This document shows positions 44,107 through 53,525 of a stretch of 64,000 nucleotides of DNA, in pieces; within the stretch, counting starts at the first letter, position 1, and every line of letters begins with the position of its first letter. The DNA comes from Ilyomonas sp965277535. GTDB taxonomy: Bacteria; Bacteroidota; Bacteroidia; Chitinophagales; Chitinophagaceae. The DNA lies in assembly GCA_965277535.1 (NCBI GenBank), contig OZ255825.1, forward strand, positions 1,736,001-1,800,000. The letters are read 5' to 3'. The notes beneath the pieces were generated by a model. The model was not told where the DNA came from. It did not search any database and worked only from the letters and a program-made list of their open reading frames with translations. A program made the position numbers and the translations under genes.

Positions 44107-44109
44107 CAA

Positions 44110-44790
44110 CTACATAAAATAAATCAGCGCACAGATAAGAAGTGTGATAAGTAACACCCACCAAAACTTATATTTCTGCCAAACATAATCCTGCCTTTTT
44201 TGTTTGATTGACTGATGCACTGCGTTGCGCATGATGGCATCATTGCCTGCCAGTCTGTACAAGCGCGGCGTAATGCTGCTGAAATAATTTTGAGGCAGTG
44301 GCTTGCAGCTTATCAATATTTCGTGCAATACCTGCGAGATGATGATGCGTTTGTTTTCGTGCAATAAAATATGAATGTGCGAATCAGAAAGAAGGCTCTC
44401 AATTTTAGCCAGCAAACTATCGGTATCAATGGAAAAAGGATTGGCATTTTCAACCACGTTGCGCAAATGCGTGCACTGAAATAAAATGGTTTTGCCAGAT
44501 ACCGGAGGCTTTGGGCGTTGTGCTTTTTGATATGACTGCGAGCGGGTTTGAGAAGTGTTGGCAGACGTTGCTTTCGCTTCTCTCAAACGGTTGTAATCGG
44601 CTCTTTTTTGTTGGTTGGATAAGATGCTGTACGCTTCATTAATTTCTTTAAACAAGGCTTCTGTATGAATGTTACCGCCGTTTCTATCAGGATGATATTG
44701 CAAGGCAAGCTTGCGATATGCGAGCTTAATTTCCTGCTGTGATGCCTGCGGTTGCACGTTCAATACAACATAATAATCTCTGGCAGGCAT
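44110..44790 (-). CDS. J-domain protein with C-terminal membrane anchor
   Basis: 226 residues from MPARDYYVVLNVQP; an ATG three codons earlier is possible. A complete J domain occupies residues 1-70, with the HPD motif in LQYHPDRNGG, so it should stimulate a DnaK-type ATPase. The rest has no zinc fingers or DnaJ C-terminal domain; it has a Ser/Gln-rich linker, a helical middle and a single TM helix at the end (WWVLLITLLICALIYFM). It would tether Hsp70 to the membrane. Confidence 0.85.
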   Translation of the reverse strand: MPARDYYVVLNVQPQASQQEIKLAYRKLALQYHPDRNGGNIHTEALFKEINEAYSILSNQQKRADYNRLREAKATSANTSQTRSQSYQKAQRPKPPVSGKTILFQCTHLRNVVENANPFSIDTDSLLAKIESLLSDSHIHILLHENKRIIISQVLHEILISCKPLPQNYFSSITPRLYRLAGNDAIMRNAVHQSIKQKRQDYVWQKYKFWWVLLITLLICALIYFM

Positions 44791-44820
44791 CGAGCGCATG
44801 ATACGAATAAATAAGCTTGA

Positions 44821-45750
44821 TTAATTGGATGACAACAGGCCTTTTTCTTCCATCCATTTGTTTCTGCCCCAACCGGCTATCACGTGCTTTTCGCTGTGAT
44901 AAGATGAACGCACCAAGGGACCGCTCTCTACATAATCAAACCCAATGCTGTAGCCGATTTCACGCAGTTCGGCAAACTCATCGGGATGAACAAACCGTTG
45001 CACCGGCAGATGCTTTGCAGTAGGCTGCAAATACTGACCTAACGTAATTACATCTACATTTACAGCGGCCAGATCTTCCAGCGTTTGCACCACATCTTCT
45101 TTGGTTTCGCCAAGCCCCAGCATTATGCCGGTTTTAGTTCGCATTCCCAGTTCTTTCAACATCTTCAACACACTTAAACTGCGGCGGTATTTGGCTTGTA
45201 TTCTTACCTGTTTGGTTAAGCGCTCTGTTGTTTCCATGTTATGACTTACCACTTCGGGAGCCGCATCAGCAATGCGTTCTACGCAGATAAAGTCGCCTTT
45301 AAAATCAGGAATTAATGTTTCTAAAGTGGTATCAGAATTCAATGCCTTTACTGCTTTGATGGTGTTTTGCCAGATGATAGAGCCACCATCTTTCAGTTCA
45401 TCCCTGTCAACACTTGTAATCACCGCATGTTTTACTTTCATCAGATGAATGGCTTCTGCCACGCGCTGCGGTTCATCCCAATCAACAGGCAATGGTTTGC
45501 CCGTAGCAACGGCGCAAAAGCCGCAACTGCGCGTACAAATATTGCCCAAAATCATAAACGTTGCTGTGCCTGCGCCCCAGCATTCGCCCATGTTAGGACA
45601 ATTGCCGCTTTCGCAAATGGTGTGAAGTTTATGCGTATCAACCAGGCTGCGCACGTGCCGGTAACTTTCGCCAATGGGCAATTTTACGCGAAGCCAGGCT
45701 GGTTTTTTTATTCGTTCTTGTTGTGGAGAAACAACGGGTAATTCCTGCAT
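44821..45750 (-). CDS. lipA: Lipoyl synthase
   Basis: Radical-SAM enzyme that inserts two sulfurs into octanoyl groups on E2 and GcvH proteins. 309 residues. Auxiliary cluster Cys46, Cys51 and Cys57 sit in CESGNCPNMGEC, and the radical cluster Cys72, Cys76 and Cys79 in CTRSCGFC. The late RSSYHSEKH supplies the conserved Ser ligand. It is 30 nt upstream of the J-domain gene on the same strand; whether they share a transcript is open. lipB is not present. Confidence 0.96.
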   Translation of the reverse strand: MQELPVVSPQQERIKKPAWLRVKLPIGESYRHVRSLVDTHKLHTICESGNCPNMGECWGAGTATFMILGNICTRSCGFCAVATGKPLPVDWDEPQRVAEAIHLMKVKHAVITSVDRDELKDGGSIIWQNTIKAVKALNSDTTLETLIPDFKGDFICVERIADAAPEVVSHNMETTERLTKQVRIQAKYRRSLSVLKMLKELGMRTKTGIMLGLGETKEDVVQTLEDLAAVNVDVITLGQYLQPTAKHLPVQRFVHPDEFAELREIGYSIGFDYVESGPLVRSSYHSEKHVIAGWGRNKWMEEKGLLSSN

Positions 45751-45785
45751 GTGAAAACAATTTCAAAAGACTATACCAAGGTTTA

Positions 45786-45889
45786 ATTTTTGAACCGCAA
45801 AGAAGGGAAGAAAAGAAGTTTCACGAAGATTTCTTTTTTCTTTGTGCTGCTTTGTGTCCTTCGTGACTTTGTGGTTCAAACCATTATTA
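45786..45889. repeat. Imperfect inverted repeat of the GAACCACxAAG family
   Basis: The outer arms, TTTTTGAACCGCAAAG near 45787 and CTTTGTGGTTCAAA near 45867-45880, pair with one mismatch. Inside are further CTTTGTG and CACGAAG segments. It lies just upstream of lipA. Confidence 0.55.
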
Positions 45890-45912
45890 CAAAATCAATC
45901 AGCAAAATTAAC

Positions 45913-46716
45913 CTACTTGCGCTTACCAAACACAATGGCAACGTAAGCATTGAAGAAGAATTTTTTGCCCGGCTGATCAAGCATCATTTGAATATCCTTT
46001 GTGTAGTATTGAGCCGTTACGCCGGTTTCGATGGCAGACAACAATTCATTAAACCGACCATAATCGAACCGCAGGGCGGCACGCGCAAAAACACCCGGAA
46101 CGAAACTCATTTGGTTAAAGCCTTTGCCAAATGTGGCGCCACCGTTGATGGGACCATTCCGAAAAAATTTATCTGTTGTGGACGAGTATCTAATGTCCTC
46201 TGTACCGCTGGTACTATCAGTAACATTGATATAATAAGGCTTTACCAAACCAGCACTGATGCCACCGCCATAAATAGCCGAAACAGCCACACCGTTCTTA
46301 ACATCTTTACCACCAATTAACCGTTGCTGACCAATGCCTGCTTTCAACTGATAAAAATTATTGATTTTGCCGTACACGAACGGATTGCCAAACTGAAAGA
46401 TGCCATCACTGTTGGTTACCCGCTGTTCTTTCGGGTCTCTGCGCTCGTCGAGGCTTACCCACCACAGGTTGGTGAGTGATAAAGTTTTGTATTTGCCATG
46501 CTCATAAAAAATGCCGTACCCATCCGTGTTCAGCCTGAGGCCAAAAGCACTTTGCTTGTTATAAATGAGCGCATTTTCGTCTTCTGCTCTTTTTATTTTT
46601 TCTAATCGTGCAGCCCTTGCCTGCCTCAATTGTTCCTTTTTGTTTGTTTGCGCAAATGTTACTGATAACAGACTAACCATTGCAAACAGTAACAGCAAAA
46701 TTTTCTTCCCGTACAT
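45913..46716 (-). CDS. Secreted outer-membrane beta-barrel-like protein
   Basis: 267 residues from MYGKKILLLLFAMVSLLSVTFAQ, a signal peptide; the upstream frame overlaps the OsmC promoter region. After a charged helix (KKEQLRQARAARLEKIKR) come alternating strands (FGLRLNTDGYGIFYEHG, FVYGKINNFYQLKAGIGQQ, AVSAIYGGGISAGLVKPYYINV) and a C-terminal aromatic strand (FFFNAYVAIVFGKRK). It is probably a small outer-membrane barrel. No specific family recognised. Confidence 0.72.
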   Translation of the reverse strand: MYGKKILLLLFAMVSLLSVTFAQTNKKEQLRQARAARLEKIKRAEDENALIYNKQSAFGLRLNTDGYGIFYEHGKYKTLSLTNLWWVSLDERRDPKEQRVTNSDGIFQFGNPFVYGKINNFYQLKAGIGQQRLIGGKDVKNGVAVSAIYGGGISAGLVKPYYINVTDSTSGTEDIRYSSTTDKFFRNGPINGGATFGKGFNQMSFVPGVFARAALRFDYGRFNELLSAIETGVTAQYYTKDIQMMLDQPGKKFFFNAYVAIVFGKRK

Positions 46717-46754
46717 TTGATTTGTTCTGTATAAATTTATGTAAAAATAAAACA

Positions 46755-47177
46755 ATGACTTCACAAGTAGTTTATAAAGGAAACTTAAGAACCGAAGCCA
46801 CTCACCTGCAAAGCAATACCATTATTGAAACCGATGCGCCAGTTGACAACAACGGTAAAGGAGAACGTTTTTCTCCGACTGATATTGTAGTCACCGCATT
46901 GGGCAGTTGTATGTTAACCATCATGGGCATGAAAGCCGAAGCGATGAACATTGATTTAACGGGTACAACGCTCGGCATACAAAAAATAATGGCTGCCAAC
47001 CCAAGGCGCATCAGTGGTGTACAAATTGAATTTCGCTTTCCCGATGATTTGGTTTTGTCGGAAAAAGAAAAAGCCATTTTAGAAAATGCTGCCCATACCT
47101 GCCCTGTAGCCAAAAGCATTCATCCGGATATTAATGTTGAAGTAAAGTTTGGATGGAACGAAATGGTGGAGAAATAA
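46755..47177 (+). CDS. OsmC/Ohr-family protein
   Basis: 140 residues from ATG 46755. OsmC family proteins reduce organic hydroperoxides with two Cys: here in LGSCMLTIMGMKA and ENAAHTCPVAKSIH. The SPTDIVVTALGSC and ADAP-like TDAPVDNNGKGERFSPTD segments fit. Cytoplasmic peroxide defence is the likely role. It is divergent from the barrel gene with a 38-bp spacer. Confidence 0.9.
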   Translation: MTSQVVYKGNLRTEATHLQSNTIIETDAPVDNNGKGERFSPTDIVVTALGSCMLTIMGMKAEAMNIDLTGTTLGIQKIMAANPRRISGVQIEFRFPDDLVLSEKEKAILENAAHTCPVAKSIHPDINVEVKFGWNEMVEK

Positions 47178-47249
47178 CATAAACATTTGCTCATGTGTTC
47201 CTGATAAAACATAAGAGAATAGTATCGGCAAATGTTATTGTACATTGCT

Positions 47250-47729
47250 TTAATTGTGTAGGAAAATGATGCCACCATCTCCGTTGGTAAGTTGCCCGTT
47301 TAACAGGTAAGATTTTATTGGATTTACACATTCCCTTTTATAATAAGGTACAGCACGGAAATATGTTTGTTGCTGCGTTATGTTCGATATTTTAAAAAGC
47401 TTATTGGCATTTGGCAGGTAAATTTCATAATCATAATCTATATTCAACGTATAATCGCCTCCGGTAGCGCTGTTTATAATATCTAACGTGTCGTTCGATT
47501 TTTGATAACTGCTATTATTCTTTGTAATGATAACGGAATCTACCAAAATATCGAAAGCGGAATCGTTACTAAATTTTCGTATAACAATAGAATCCGTTTG
47601 CGCATCAGGAAAGGAAATATATCGTAAAATACATGCTGAAGCTTCGCTACAAGGCTCATCTCTGCCGCATGAGTATGTGAGGATAACCAAACTTATTAAA
47701 GCAAACCTGAAGCCTTTTTTATGCAACAT
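47250..47729 (-). CDS. Hypothetical lipoprotein
   Basis: 159 residues with a lipoprotein signal (FALISLVILTYSCGRDEPC). No family recognised. The body is beta-rich and polar with three further Cys (C27, C33 and one near residue 137), and could be a small Ig-like or beta-sandwich domain. It stands alone. Confidence 0.65.
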   Translation of the reverse strand: MLHKKGFRFALISLVILTYSCGRDEPCSEASACILRYISFPDAQTDSIVIRKFSNDSAFDILVDSVIITKNNSSYQKSNDTLDIINSATGGDYTLNIDYDYEIYLPNANKLFKISNITQQQTYFRAVPYYKRECVNPIKSYLLNGQLTNGDGGIIFLHN

Positions 47730-47944
47730 AGCGAATGAATTATTGTTTATGACCGGAAAAGCAAAAGCAACGCTGCTTACTGTGTAAAGTGTGCTATTTT
47801 AACAAAAGAAAGAACTGCAAGAATAGTCATTGCTACCTTTCTCCTGCAATGCGGAAACCCGAATAAATTTAAATTTCTCAAATCTGCAAAAGCCGTTATC
47901 TTTAAAATATTATTATCCTTCTTAACAATTTAAACTTTACCGCT

Positions 47945-48490
47945 ATGAAAAAAACAATCGCCAAAGCATTGTTATCTGCTGCTTTTATCTTCGCTGTTTT
48001 CGTTACACCTGTTCATGCACAATCATCAAAAGAGGCTACTGCTTCTTACAAAAATTTTGTTGGTGAAAACCCTACTGATGATGCTGATATTAAAACTGCG
48101 GGCGATTTTGTAAACGCTCTCATCGCCGGCAACTTAGACAAAGCCAAATCATTAATGGCTGACGGCTATATAGGATACGGTCCTGGTTCTACCGACTCTG
48201 CCAATAAGCAACAAACACTTGATGAATGGAAGCAAAATAATATCACACAAACCAACAGGAATGTGAGTTTTGTTCCTGTAACATATAATGTGAAGACAGG
48301 AGATTTAAAAGGACATTGGGTAGCTTTATGGGGAGATTATAGCTTTACACAAAATGGGAAAGATGTGAAGTTTCCTTTTCATTACGTTGCAAAGGTTAAT
48401 AACGGAAAGGTAGAGGGAGACAGGATTTACTACGATCAATTTTCTGTTCTCAAAGCACTTGGCTATACAATAACGCCGCCTGCAAAATAA
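47945..48490 (+). CDS. Secreted SnoaL/NTF2-like protein
   Basis: 181 residues with a signal peptide (MKKTIAKALLSAAFIFAVF, cleavage near VHAQ). The mature part fits the NTF2-like fold of SnoaL relatives: a helix with AGDFVNALIAGNLDKAKSLMADGYIGYGPG, then beta strands (GHWVALWGDYSFTQNGKDV, FHYVAKVNNGKVEGDRIYYD). Such proteins bind or convert small ligands; the role is unknown. A TATCTTTA box lies 40 nt before the ATG. Confidence 0.8.
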   Translation: MKKTIAKALLSAAFIFAVFVTPVHAQSSKEATASYKNFVGENPTDDADIKTAGDFVNALIAGNLDKAKSLMADGYIGYGPGSTDSANKQQTLDEWKQNNITQTNRNVSFVPVTYNVKTGDLKGHWVALWGDYSFTQNGKDVKFPFHYVAKVNNGKVEGDRIYYDQFSVLKALGYTITPPAK

Positions 48491-48503
48491 TATTGATTGC
48501 TTC

Positions 48504-48540
48504 ATAAAAAGCTATGCGTTATTGATGCATGGCTTTTTAT
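48504..48540 (+). terminator. Intrinsic terminator of the SnoaL-like gene
   Basis: 14-bp stem with one G-U pair (48504-48517 with 48527-48540, ATAAAAAGCTATGC/GCATGGCTTTTTAT), loop of 9 nt, then TTTGAAT. It starts 13 nt after the stop. Confidence 0.8.
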
Positions 48541-48690
48541 TTTGAATAATTGTATTCATTGGGTGATACTCCACTTATGTTATAAAAGCAGTCTATACAA
48601 TACTTCTCTCTATTTGTCTGCGCCCTCACGAACCGACAGGAAATAAATTTTGGTTTTTCATAACGCTGTATTTATTGCTGTTGTCATCGG

Positions 48691-49857
48691 TTGTTTTTAT
48701 TTTCATATCCAACTGCTTGCATATTGAAAATTATTACAACCAAAGAGACAACTATTCAACAATCGAGAAGAAGATTCCTGAAAAAAACGGCAATGGCTTC
48801 TGCACTGCTGTTTGTTCTCCCACCAATAAAACAACTCTTTGGTTTTGCCCAAAAAAATGAAGCACCATCATGGACAGAGTTGATTGACTATGCACGATGG
48901 TGTCCAACCGTTCACAATCTGCAACCGCATAAAATAAAAATCATATCACCCACCGAAGCTGAACTGTATTATGATCCAGCAAGATTGCTGCCTGTGGGCG
49001 ACCCGGATTGTATTTTTATTACGATTGCGTTGGGTGTATTCATCGAACATCTTTCTATTGCAGCTGCGCCTTACAAGAAGAAAGTGATAATTGCAGAAGT
49101 AATAGCTCCGGTTCAAACTCATCAAACCCAAAACACTTTGTTTGCAAAACTGAAAATGGTTGAAACAGAAAAAGCCGAACCATTAAGCAGAGAACTCATG
49201 TTGAAAAGAAAAACCTCGCGACTGCATTATGATGGCAAACCTTTGCAACCTGCAACGATTGAAACCATACAAAGAGAAGCAGCGAAATTCAATCACGAGC
49301 TTTTTTATTCTTCAGATAAAAAACTCGTTGATGAAATCATTAAAATAAACCAGGAAACTTTGTTTGAAGACATCAGCTCTGATGCTGATCGCATTGAACT
49401 TGATCACTTGTTTCGTTATTCGGAAGAGAAAGCCAGGGAACACAAAGATGGCTTGTGGTCGAGATGTATGTGCGTGCCGGGTGCCTTGCTAAAATCGGTG
49501 TTCCGGCATCCAGATCAATGGACGGGAATTAAAAAAGAAATACTGGCTAAATATTACAAACATTCTTTTACCGGCACGGCAACAGTTTGCTGGTTGGGAG
49601 GCGCTTTTGCCAATACAAACGACTGGCTGAATGCAGGGCAAATGCTGGCAAGAAGCTGGTTGTTGCTTACGCAGAACGGAGCTTACATTCATCCTTTCGG
49701 TTCGTTAATCACCAATGCAAATGCTTACCAAAAAATAAATGAAACGTTTACGCAGCCATCAAAAGGCAAACAAATCTGGATGATATTCCGGGCAGGATAT
49801 AGCAAAGAACCAACAAGAAGTTTTCGGTTAAGTACCGATGAAATTATAATTACATAA
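48691..49857 (+). CDS. Acg-type nitroreductase-like flavoprotein with Tat-like signal
   Basis: 388 residues from the ATG, or 377 from a TTG at 48724 that gives a better N-terminus. A Tat-like signal, SRRRFLKKTAMASALLFVLP, suggests export or membrane anchoring of a folded cofactor-bearing protein. The body matches the Acg family of FMN-binding nitroreductase relatives: DYARWCPTVHNLQPHKI, LPVGDPDCIFITIALGVF, and the late HPFGSLITNANAYQ. In mycobacteria Acg sequesters FMN. The stop is 2 nt from the next gene. Confidence 0.78.
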   Translation: MFLFSYPTACILKIITTKETTIQQSRRRFLKKTAMASALLFVLPPIKQLFGFAQKNEAPSWTELIDYARWCPTVHNLQPHKIKIISPTEAELYYDPARLLPVGDPDCIFITIALGVFIEHLSIAAAPYKKKVIIAEVIAPVQTHQTQNTLFAKLKMVETEKAEPLSRELMLKRKTSRLHYDGKPLQPATIETIQREAAKFNHELFYSSDKKLVDEIIKINQETLFEDISSDADRIELDHLFRYSEEKAREHKDGLWSRCMCVPGALLKSVFRHPDQWTGIKKEILAKYYKHSFTGTATVCWLGGAFANTNDWLNAGQMLARSWLLLTQNGAYIHPFGSLITNANAYQKINETFTQPSKGKQIWMIFRAGYSKEPTRSFRLSTDEIIIT

Positions 49858-49859
49858 CG

Positions 49860-51365
49860 ATGCGCCATTACCTCATTTTATTGTATGCCACGATGAACGA
49901 GTGGTATCGAAAACCATTGATGCTATCCGATACCGGAATTAAATTGTTGTACGTGCCCGGCTTCAACAGGCTGCGGCATTTTAACGCAAAAGCAAGAGCC
50001 TACGCTGAGTTTACCAAAGCCAAAAGAAAGGTTCCGGCCTACAAAGCGTTTTTGGATTTGCACCAATTTTCAAAGCCTTCGTTTACAGGCTTTGTTCCCA
50101 ATATTCACGAAATTCCTGCTACGGACAAAGAAAATTATGTGAACCCATTTTCGATAGAAGAACGATGCGTAAAAGGCTTTATCCCATCAAGTGGCGTCAT
50201 CATTGATGAATCATCAGGCAGTAGCGGAACGGCAATCAACTGGGTAAGAGGAAGGAAAGAAAGAAAACGCAATGCAAGGTTCATTCAGTTTGGAATGCGC
50301 AATCTGTTTGGTAAAGAGCCGTTTTTTATTATCAACGCTTTTGCTTTGGGTCCATGGGCAACCGGCGTAAACATTACCATGAGTTGTGAGCGGTTTTCAA
50401 AATTAAAATCATTAGGTCCCGACAAAATAAAAATCGAAAACACGCTTCTTCATTTCGGCAAACAACATAAATACATCATCATGGGTTATCCGCCGTTTTT
50501 AAAATCGGTAATTGATACAGCTAACATCAATTGGAGTGAGCATCATGTATCGTTGATTTTTGGCGGAGAATCTATGTCTGAAGGAATGAGAGAGTACCTT
50601 ATCGAAAAAGGAATCGAAAATGTTTATAGCTCGCTCGGAGCCTCGGATGTTGAATTGAACATTGGCGCAGAAAACGATTTTACCATCAGCGTAAGAAAGC
50701 TTTTGTGCAGCAACAAATTGTTGCAAAACAAAATTCTAAAATATGGCGGTGCTTTGCCAATGGTTTTTCAATTTAATCCTGCCGATTTTTTAATTGAATG
50801 TTCAAATAGCGGTGAGTTGATTGTAACCGTTTGCAGACCTCATTATATCGCACCAAAGATTAGATACAACCTGCACGATAAAGCACAGATTGTTCAAATC
50901 AAAGAATTGTATGCTACACTAAAAGAGCTCCACATTGATACGGGTAAGGTAACACCTCCCAAAACCGATTTGCCCATTTTGCTTCATTATGGCAGAGCCG
51001 ATATGACGGTTTCTTTTTTTGGTGCGAATATTACGCCCAATGATATTCAGGAAACTTTATTTTCGCTGCCTTCTTTGGCTGCCATCATCCATTCGTTTTG
51101 CATGTGGACGGAGGAAAGTGAAACCGGCGATAAACAACTGATTATTTGTTTTGAATTGCAACAAAAAGCCGATGATTCTATCATAAAAATTAATGAGTTG
51201 CAAACTCAATTCTTCAATCAGTTATCAACCATCAATCAGGACTTTAGAGAAGCCAAACGAATGCTGCCAGGCGGCGCTCAAACCGTTATCAGGTTGTACT
51301 CTTTTGCCACCGGACCGTTTGAAAACAGCGATGCCAGAATCAAAGCAAAGTATATTCGGTCGTGA
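49860..51365 (+). CDS. PaaK/CapK-like adenylate-forming enzyme
   Basis: 501 residues similar to phenylacetate-CoA ligase relatives. The ATP loop is DESSGSSGTAINW (SSGxxG type). Further markers are MGYPPFLKSVID, FGGESMSEGMREYLIEKG, YSSLGASDVELNIG and RYNLHDKAQIV, where the conserved Asp that binds ribose would be. The N-terminal 100 residues have no clear match. It probably activates a carboxylic acid as acyl-AMP or CoA ester. It is directly co-transcribed with the Acg-like gene; together they suggest a small biosynthetic or modification step whose product is unknown. Confidence 0.8.
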   Translation: MRHYLILLYATMNEWYRKPLMLSDTGIKLLYVPGFNRLRHFNAKARAYAEFTKAKRKVPAYKAFLDLHQFSKPSFTGFVPNIHEIPATDKENYVNPFSIEERCVKGFIPSSGVIIDESSGSSGTAINWVRGRKERKRNARFIQFGMRNLFGKEPFFIINAFALGPWATGVNITMSCERFSKLKSLGPDKIKIENTLLHFGKQHKYIIMGYPPFLKSVIDTANINWSEHHVSLIFGGESMSEGMREYLIEKGIENVYSSLGASDVELNIGAENDFTISVRKLLCSNKLLQNKILKYGGALPMVFQFNPADFLIECSNSGELIVTVCRPHYIAPKIRYNLHDKAQIVQIKELYATLKELHIDTGKVTPPKTDLPILLHYGRADMTVSFFGANITPNDIQETLFSLPSLAAIIHSFCMWTEESETGDKQLIICFELQQKADDSIIKINELQTQFFNQLSTINQDFREAKRMLPGGAQTVIRLYSFATGPFENSDARIKAKYIRS

Positions 51366-51493
51366 TGAATCTGAAAGGTTTTCATCGGATAATATCGCCT
51401 AGCATCAGCCACTTAAAAAGTCATTTAAAAATGACGCTAAGAATTAAAAATACAACGCTTCTTTCCATCGGATTTTATCATAGAATCAGAAGT

Positions 51494-51910
51494 TCACCTC
51501 CATTCTATTTTACAAATGGCAATAGGCATAATCCTCATTCCCATTGCTTTTGAGCGATCTGCGGGCACATCAACGATGTAAATTGTAAAAGCTTGCTCTT
51601 TCGATTTTTCAAATACATCCGCCATTAAAAAGGATGCAGTATTGCTTTTTGTTTTTAATTCTTTTTGCAGAAAAGTTTGACGCTTTTCATTCATCAGTAA
51701 TACCGTTCTATCAAAGTGGATATTTCGCTTTTCAAAATGGATTTGCAGACTGCCTTTGTTCTTCTTCGGCAGTTGAACAGAAACATCACTATCCATAGAA
51801 GCCGATGCCAATTTGTTTTTGTTCAAAAACAAACTCCATTGCGACGAAGAAGTTTGTGCCATCGCAACAAAAGGTATCAACAATAAAAAAACAATCGTTT
51901 TAAAAAGCAT
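51494..51910 (-). CDS. Hypothetical secreted protein
   Basis: 138 residues from MLFKTIVFLLLIPFVAMAQ, a signal peptide. I do not recognise the family. The mature part is mostly beta-strand with alternating Lys/Asn (WSLFLNKNKLASASMDSDVSVQLPKKNKGS) and ends YIVDVPADRSKAMGMRIMPIAICKIEW. Likely a periplasmic beta-sandwich. It is transcribed away from era, which lies behind it on the same strand. Confidence 0.65.
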   Translation of the reverse strand: MLFKTIVFLLLIPFVAMAQTSSSQWSLFLNKNKLASASMDSDVSVQLPKKNKGSLQIHFEKRNIHFDRTVLLMNEKRQTFLQKELKTKSNTASFLMADVFEKSKEQAFTIYIVDVPADRSKAMGMRIMPIAICKIEWR

Positions 51911-52023
51911 AATAATTGAATAAAAACAAAAGTGGTTTGATTTTATAAGAAGAGTAACCGCTAAGATTATTCTTCTCAAAATTTGCGCCTTCCCGGCTTA
52001 GTGGTTGGAACTATCTTTTGCTA

Positions 52024-52896
52024 TCAAAAATAGCCATACTCTTTCAACTGCAAATCGTTATCGCGCCATTTGGGACGCACCTTCACAAACAGTTGAAGAA
52101 ATATTTTTTGCTGTAAAAACTTTTCAATGTCGGCGCGGGCAAGTGTTCCCAGCTTTTTAATGGAGCTTCCCTTTTCGCCCAGCAAAATTGCCTTTTGCGA
52201 TTCACGCTGCACAATTATATCAGCGCCAATTTTTATTAGCGTTTGTTTCTCTTTAAACTCAGTAACAACCACTGCAGTATGATACGGAATTTCGTCGGTA
52301 AACAAATCGTACACTTTCTCACGAATCAGTTCGCTTACAAAAAATTTGGTGGGCAAATCGCTGATGTCGTCTTCATTATAAAACGCTTCGCCATCGGGCA
52401 AGAGGGAAAGAATGGCTGTGAGCAATTCATCAATGTTGGCGTTTGTTTTTGCAGAGATTTGAACCACTTGTTTACAGTAAGATTGCTGAGCAAAAAAATC
52501 GCTCAAAGCCTTTACTGTCGTGGCTTTCACGCTGTCAATTTTGTTAATGGCAACAATAGCCGGCACCTTAAGACGCAGGGAGGAAAACAGGAGATGATTT
52601 TCTTCGAAAGGTTCTTTTGCATCTGCCAATAAAACGGCAACATCAGCATCTTCCAAAGCGCTTTTTACGCTTTGCATCATGCGTTCATGCAGCTTATACT
52701 TCGGCTCGATGATGCCCGGTGTATCTGAAAAAATAACCTGGTATTCTCCGGGCTTTGTAAGAAAGCCTTTGATGCGGTGCCTTGTGGTTTGCACCTTACC
52801 CGAAACAATGGCAAGCTTCTCGCCAAGCAGTGCATTAAGCAGTGTGCTTTTGCCTGCGTTGGGCTTTCCGAAAATATTTACAAAACCTGATTTCAT
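52024..52896 (-). CDS. era: GTPase Era
   Basis: Essential ribosome-assembly GTPase that binds the 3' end of 16S rRNA. 290 residues from MKSGFVNIFGKPNAGKST (P-loop at 10-18); the 20-codon extension is not needed. G3 is DTPG, G4 is NKID, G5 near SAKTNANIDEL. The C-terminal KH domain carries ILLGEKGSSIKKLGTLAR. The leader contains a GCAAAAACAAA box at 52947-52957. Confidence 0.95.
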   Translation of the reverse strand: MKSGFVNIFGKPNAGKSTLLNALLGEKLAIVSGKVQTTRHRIKGFLTKPGEYQVIFSDTPGIIEPKYKLHERMMQSVKSALEDADVAVLLADAKEPFEENHLLFSSLRLKVPAIVAINKIDSVKATTVKALSDFFAQQSYCKQVVQISAKTNANIDELLTAILSLLPDGEAFYNEDDISDLPTKFFVSELIREKVYDLFTDEIPYHTAVVVTEFKEKQTLIKIGADIIVQRESQKAILLGEKGSSIKKLGTLARADIEKFLQQKIFLQLFVKVRPKWRDNDLQLKEYGYF

Positions 52897-52986
52897 GAAA
52901 ACGTAAACAGCAAATTTACGTCCCTTTGTGCTGGATAATAAAACGGGCAAAAACAAATGCTATTGGTTGCTATCACCCCAAACCCT

Positions 52987-53349
52987 TTATTGTTTGGCAA
53001 GCAGGCTTTTTACCTGATCCAATAAATCGGTTACATCAAATGGCTTTTCAATATAAGCATCTGCGCCGGCCTGCAATGTATAATTGCGCAAATCGCGTGC
53101 AGCACTGAACATTAAAATCGGTATATGTTTACTACTGGTTTGTTCCTTAAAATACTTGCATAAAGTAGTGCCGTCAACGGGTCCAAACCAAACATCCAAT
53201 ATAATTAAATCAGGATGCTTGGCTGCCATGTCAACAGCTGTGTGTGCATCGTATGCCGCTAATGTTTCGTAGCCATTGTATTGAAGAAAAAGCGAAACAA
53301 CTTCTACAATTGCTTCTTCGTCGTCAGCAACAAGAATGGTTTGTGCCAT
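52987..53349 (-). CDS. Single-domain response regulator (CheY-like)
   Basis: 120-residue receiver domain without an output domain. Phosphoacceptor Asp52 in LIILDVWFG, acidic pocket Asp9-Asp10-Glu11, Ser82 in MFSAARD and Lys102 in YIEKPFD are all present. It could act in chemotaxis-like or phosphorelay signalling. No kinase is near. The gene is upstream of era on the same strand. Confidence 0.92.
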   Translation of the reverse strand: MAQTILVADDEEAIVEVVSLFLQYNGYETLAAYDAHTAVDMAAKHPDLIILDVWFGPVDGTTLCKYFKEQTSSKHIPILMFSAARDLRNYTLQAGADAYIEKPFDVTDLLDQVKSLLAKQ

Positions 53350-53466
53350 CTTCAGAATTTAAATGTCAATATGAAAATAATATGCAAAGCAAGGGAGCGC
53401 AAAATAATATCAATAACCATGCTTATCTATTTTTTTATTCACATGTTTTTATGAACCATTTCTTAC

Positions 53467-53513
53467 AAAATAAAAGCCACCCTCACAGTACTGCGGGGAT
53501 GGCTTTTATTTTA
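53467..53513 (-). terminator. Terminator of the OmpA lipoprotein gene
   Basis: Stem of 13 bp plus 3-4 more after a one-base bulge (53467-53482 with 53496-53513, around AAAATAAAAGCCA/TGGCTTTTATTTT). On the reverse strand the 3' arm ends in a U-rich run. It lies just downstream of the OmpA stop. Confidence 0.75.
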
Positions 53514-53525
53514 TGATGATGCTTG

